Assembly: GCA_012516115.1 (NCBI GenBank)
Contig: JAAYXC010000049.1
Location: 1-9,571 of the forward strand
Length of the DNA: 9,571 bases
Direction of reading: 5' to 3'
Origin: Bacillota bacterium
GTDB lineage: Bacteria; Bacillota; UBA4882; JAAYXC01
In this document: in pieces, positions 7,701-9,571 of the stretch
Layout of the letters: every line of letters begins with the position of its first letter
How positions within the stretch are numbered: the stretch's first letter is position 1
The notes under the pieces: model-generated
The model's database searches: none
What the model saw: the letters and a program-made list of their open reading frames with translations, nothing else
Told to the model about the DNA's origin: nothing
Made by a program: the position numbers and the translations under genes

Positions 7701-9327
7701 AATAGACGATCCCGCTGATCCCGCCGTTCTCTCCCCGCCTGTAAGGGCGTTTGCCCCAATCGATGCGGTTGGTCGAGGCCGCCCAGGTCAGTTCGGCCAG
7801 GGTCAGGGCGCCGGGGAACCTCTCCGGGCACCGGACGGGGTTGCCGGCCGGATCCGTGCAGCCGGTAGGGAACCCCGCCGGGACCCCGGGATCGACGGTG
7901 CCGGTGGCGCCGGTGTGGGCGAAACGGGCGGACGCCACCTCCGCCACGGCGAAACGCTCGAGTTCGAAGACCTCGGGCAGGACGTAGTGCCCCTTGGGGT
8001 CGGTGATGGTACGGTACTGCACGCTCCCGTCCTTGAAACGGGTCCCTACCTCTACATCTGGAATGCCGGGCTCGCCCGGATCGCGCACCCCGTTCCCGTC
8101 GGCATCGACGAAGACCGTCCCCTCGATCCGTCCGAACCAGCGCGGGATGCCGATCTCGCCCATGTCCACCGTCTCCCCCGGGGCCACGCGCACCGTGCGG
8201 AAGGAGATGATGTGATCCAACGGTTCGTCCCAGATCGCCATCTGGTAGAGGCCGGGCGGCACGTTCTCGATGGTGAAATACCCCCGGTCATCGCCGCGCC
8301 CGGTATAGACCTGCCGGTCGTCGCCGCCGATGTCGGTCAAGGCGATCCAGGGGCGATCCACCGGTTCCCCGAGGAGCAGGGGCCGGTCGGGCGGGGCGAA
8401 TTCCACGACGGTCCGGATCCTTCCCTCGATCGTCCCGGTCACGCCCGGAACCGGCGGGCCGAAGGCCATCGGCCGGACGAAGCCGATCCAGACCAGCGGC
8501 GTCCGGAAACCTTCTTCGTAGAGGTAGCCGTCGTTACCCTCCTCGATCCAGGCGTCGATTACCCGCGTGCCCTCGATGGTGGTGGTCTGGATCCAGTCGG
8601 TGCCGTCCGGCGGGACGGCCTGCACCGCATACTTGCCGGGCGGCAGGTTCTCGATGACCGCGTCGCCGTTGGCGTCGGTGAGTATTTTGCCGCCGGTGCC
8701 CGGCACGGGGATGGGGTTGCCCTCTTCGTCCAGGAGCAGGTTGCCGGAGGCGTCCCGTTCGTAGACGGTCCCGAGCGGGTGGCCGAAATAGTCCACCGTG
8801 ACTTCATCGATCGTGTCCGCGATGGCGATCCGGAAGCCCGGGAGCCCTTCCTCCAGGGGGAAGTCGTCTTCACCGTTGACCGGGTGGTTGTCGTGGAAGA
8901 CGTGCACCCTGATCTTGGAGAGGGGCAGCGGATGAGGGTGGAGCCTCACCTCCGCGGTGGCCGTTTCGCCGCCGGTGACCGCGACCCAGGTCCCGCCCAG
9001 CTTAAAACCTGGCGCCAGTACCGTGACGAGGTATTTACCGGCCGGAACGGAGGCCTGCGCGGTTTCGCCCTCCGCCACCGCGCCCGCCGCGACCACCGGG
9101 CTGTAACTCGCCGTCGGTCTGAGCGAGGGAAAGAGCGCCGGGTCGCGCCGCGCCGGCGGCAGTTCCACCTGGGGATCGCCCGTGTTGTCTTCGTTGATCG
9201 AGTACTTAAACGCACGGATGGGTTCGCCGGTGATCGTATTCCTGGCCACGATGGTGATGATCCCGGTGTGTTGGGAAGCATGAATCCCTTTATCCGTCCG
9301 GTCCGACCCTCGGGATGGAGTCGCCAT
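4723..9327 (-). CDS. Giant modular protein: SdrD_B-like repeats, IPT/TIG and beta-helix
   Basis: The 1534-residue product leads the operon. In order: a carboxypeptidase-regulatory-like sandwich (about 20-130, ending in PAGKYLVTVLAPGF); a second (138-260, LPPGKYAV); a third (297-395, VPPGLYQMAI); an SdrD_B-like module with DADGNGVRDPGEPG (408-421), which resembles a calcium-binding loop; two more sandwiches (536-735 and 742-862); an IPT/TIG-like domain (885-968, VRIYGKDFGAKAGRVYLDD); and a right-handed parallel beta-helix (975-1400) with many NN and GGG turns such as NNIISGNGGGFGGG. The end (DLGAYEY, 1503-1509) is typical of choice-of-anchor or beta-helix surface proteins. A 25-residue tail follows and runs into MCO1. 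Such modules belong to surface or matrix proteins, yet the N-terminus (MATPSRGSDRTDKG) is hydrophilic with no signal peptide. AAGGAGG 9 nt before ATG 9327 supports this start. It is likely a scaffold, matrix protein or polysaccharide-binding partner for the MCOs; no enzyme motif is evident. Confidence 0.88.
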   Translation of the reverse strand: MATPSRGSDRTDKGIHASQHTGIITIVARNTITGEPIRAFKYSINEDNTGDPQVELPPARRDPALFPSLRPTASYSPVVAAGAVAEGETAQASVPAGKYLVTVLAPGFKLGGTWVAVTGGETATAEVRLHPHPLPLSKIRVHVFHDNHPVNGEDDFPLEEGLPGFRIAIADTIDEVTVDYFGHPLGTVYERDASGNLLLDEEGNPIPVPGTGGKILTDANGDAVIENLPPGKYAVQAVPPDGTDWIQTTTIEGTRVIDAWIEEGNDGYLYEEGFRTPLVWIGFVRPMAFGPPVPGVTGTIEGRIRTVVEFAPPDRPLLLGEPVDRPWIALTDIGGDDRQVYTGRGDDRGYFTIENVPPGLYQMAIWDEPLDHIISFRTVRVAPGETVDMGEIGIPRWFGRIEGTVFVDADGNGVRDPGEPGIPDVEVGTRFKDGSVQYRTITDPKGHYVLPEVFELERFAVAEVASARFAHTGATGTVDPGVPAGFPTGCTDPAGNPVRCPERFPGALTLAELTWAASTNRIDWGKRPYRRGENGGISGIVYYATMRNETDPRYAVAEDYEPGVPGVRVNLYAAEIDPATGAVTQGALLNTTTTDGWEQPTGCVDPEGHSVPCLELPRLGNQIRPGVFDGAYVFATCFDPYYGAPEAVEKGLPAGTYIVEVVPPPGFKMLEAGAVNTGEGDRFTADPDRAAVGAARVRMAPPPYYLLPVPPGYDPARKVVILEEGMNAVADFFIYTEVPVPGRIFGWLLDDLNLETDPDSIYYGEKRGIPWTPVGIRDFTGRLLTTVHTDANGVFEVLLPSSYTRNVPIPSGVAPGMYQVIGNDPGDPDRPNPRYNPNYQSLKLVFDVWPGKTTYADVAVFPLAPVGLAAAGLPEASAVDARGRPEIHRVDRVVIEPGGERTVRIYGKDFGAKAGRVYLDDTSAPVRAWSETEIAFTVPFMPGGPKQLSVRRADGRSTAVGLTLHLLGGAYRPPVIRVPEEAATIQAAVDAAAPGSLIVVAPGTYYENPILYKNVKLQGMGAPATVIDGRFFRSYREAWRARLAGIDFDGPETAPPVRLRTVGEGQTITVVAKKGAFGRAFRTQIDGFTITGARGESGGGIYLHAHCAHLVISNNIISGNGGGFGGGITIGKPYAGSCHNPGIRIHHNRITKNGGISLAGGIAVFNGADGYEIDHTEVIGNYSGEYGGGLSHLGRSDGGAIHHNVFLYNESFDEGGGLLIGGEQPMPPAVLGTGSGRVAVYANLIQGNLANDDGGGLRLLRTLNHPIEIFNNLIVNNVSTDLGGGIALDDAANVAIYNNTVAGNITTATAEDSDGRPHGAGLVSEAHSAAFRATLPEDAPGFSDPVLFNNIFWDNRAGFYDQTLGGGAGGIAGIGAPGDTHPINVMDLEVFGTPGLFNPQYCCLSRPYPAGRRNQVGDPGFARPHTTELAVTALRKEPAFKTVRIVNPTPGPAGAYHLTDRSAPAVDRGTRAVTVIRNGAAVTYRAPAKDLDGRRRPRGGRCDLGAYEYCAEKPAKGGRVWPSSPDVSGPPTAG
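4774..4783 (-). other. G7 slippery run at the scaffold/MCO1 overlap
   Basis: On the minus strand the overlap reads AAAGGGGGGGC. In the scaffold frame the codons are AAG GGG GGG CGG, so G GGG GGG is a heptamer of the X XXY YYZ type on which both tRNAs could slip back one base. MCO1 is exactly in the -1 frame and open upstream of its ATG, so a slip would join the scaffold to MCO1 with no intervening stop. The same G-rich run serves as the MCO1 ribosome site, and an internal ribosome-site-like sequence can itself favour -1 slippage. The sequence is plain; the use of it is inference. Confidence 0.35.
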
Positions 9328-9336
9328 TGCCGGGTG

Positions 9337-9343
9337 CCTCCTT
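9337..9343 (-). promoter_or_regulatory. Strong ribosome binding site of the operon's first gene
   Basis: On the minus strand a perfect AAGGAGG lies 9 nt before the ATG at 9327, which fixes the scaffold start and shows that the hydrophilic N-terminus is genuine. Confidence 0.8.
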
Positions 9344-9389
9344 GAAGCGTAAAAGGGAACCGCTGGTTCTTCATTTTATGCCGGCCTCG

Positions 9390-9473
9390 CCGTCGACGGG
9401 GCATTGCGAGGTCACAAGAGGAAAAAAGACGATGGGCCTGCGGCAATATCATGGGTCTATCTCCGGATTCCGG
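9390..9473 (-). promoter_or_regulatory. Operon leader with two short palindromes
   Basis: The operon promoter should lie between the upstream terminator (ending near 9476) and the ribosome site at 9343. This stretch holds two perfect short palindromes, CCGTCGACGG at 9390-9399 and CCGGATTCCGG at 9463-9473, which could be operator half-sites. An A/T-rich CATAAAAT is at 9373-9380 on the minus strand, but I find no convincing -35 at the right distance. No gene is evident. Confidence 0.25.
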
Positions 9474-9475
9474 GC

Positions 9476-9510
9476 AAAAAAATAACCGCCGGTTGAGATC
9501 ATCCGGCGGT
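9476..9510 (-). terminator. Rho-independent terminator of the gene upstream of the operon
   Basis: On the minus strand ACCGCCGG (9510-9503) pairs perfectly with CCGGCGGT (9492-9485) around a ten-base loop and is followed directly by TATTTTTTT (9484-9476). It ends a minus-strand gene that lies to the right of the window, so the scaffold-MCO operon has its own promoter downstream of it. The 61 bases to its right hold no complete gene. Confidence 0.85.
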
Positions 9511-9571
9511 AGGTCGTCTGAAGGGCCGGCAGAGGGGGGCGGACTCCGCGCAGAACGGGCAAGGCCGGCAG

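Noticed and set aside
4957..9345. Long plus-strand open frames opposite the giant gene (for example 6964-9345 and 4957-6486)
   Set aside because: Their products are rich in Arg, Gly, Asp and His without domain features, as expected for antisense frames of a high-GC gene. The minus-strand product has a coherent domain series and a perfect ribosome site.
9499..9570. Possible C-terminal end of an upstream minus-strand gene, reading CRPCPFCAESAPLC
   Set aside because: Cys-x-x-Cys and G/C-ending codons are suggestive, but the piece has only 23 codons and its stop lies inside the terminator loop. Too little is visible to call a gene.

Overview
This is bacterial DNA of high G+C content with compact genes, strong Shine-Dalgarno sequences and hairpin terminators. 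Nothing in it fixes the phylum. A high-GC spore former or an environmental proteobacterial or NC10-like lineage would both fit. The left part (about 1-1020) is visibly richer in A+T than the rest and carries a probably broken membrane-protein gene and a PD-(D/E)XK nuclease-domain gene, both on the minus strand. This looks like an accessory insertion. Next comes a single plus-strand unit (1026-1422) with a sigma70-like promoter, a strong ribosome site, a gene for an 88-residue secreted cysteine-rich peptide, and a hairpin.

Most of the window (9327 down to 1469) is one minus-strand operon of four genes. It begins after a strong terminator belonging to whatever lies further right. The first gene encodes a 1534-residue modular protein: several SdrD_B or carboxypeptidase-regulatory-like beta-sandwich repeats, an IPT/TIG-like domain, a right-handed parallel beta-helix, and a C-terminal end typical of surface beta-helix proteins. 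Its 3' end overlaps the start of the second gene. Genes two, three and four are paralogous two-domain cupredoxin (multicopper oxidase, MCO) proteins, here called MCO1 (330 aa), MCO2 (386 aa) and MCO3 (332 aa).

The main observation is that the copper ligands are divided among the three paralogues. MCO1 has, in its first domain, a complete type 1 copper site and four of the eight trinuclear-cluster histidines, but has lost the ligands of its second domain. MCO2 has lost every first-domain ligand but keeps, in its second domain, the other four trinuclear histidines. MCO3 has lost nearly all. Two-domain MCOs normally form homotrimers with the trinuclear site between domain 1 of one subunit and domain 2 of the next. 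The simplest reading is therefore an obligate heteromer, in effect a ceruloplasmin- or MnxG-like six-domain ring split over three genes, with a single active site at the MCO1/MCO2 interface and MCO3 as a structural subunit.

None of the four operon proteins has a recognisable signal peptide, although their modules are of extracytoplasmic type. A G7 run where the scaffold gene overlaps MCO1 could also allow a -1 frameshift fusing the two. The physiological substrate (phenolic compound, Mn(II), Fe(II), Cu(I) or other) cannot be read from the sequence.
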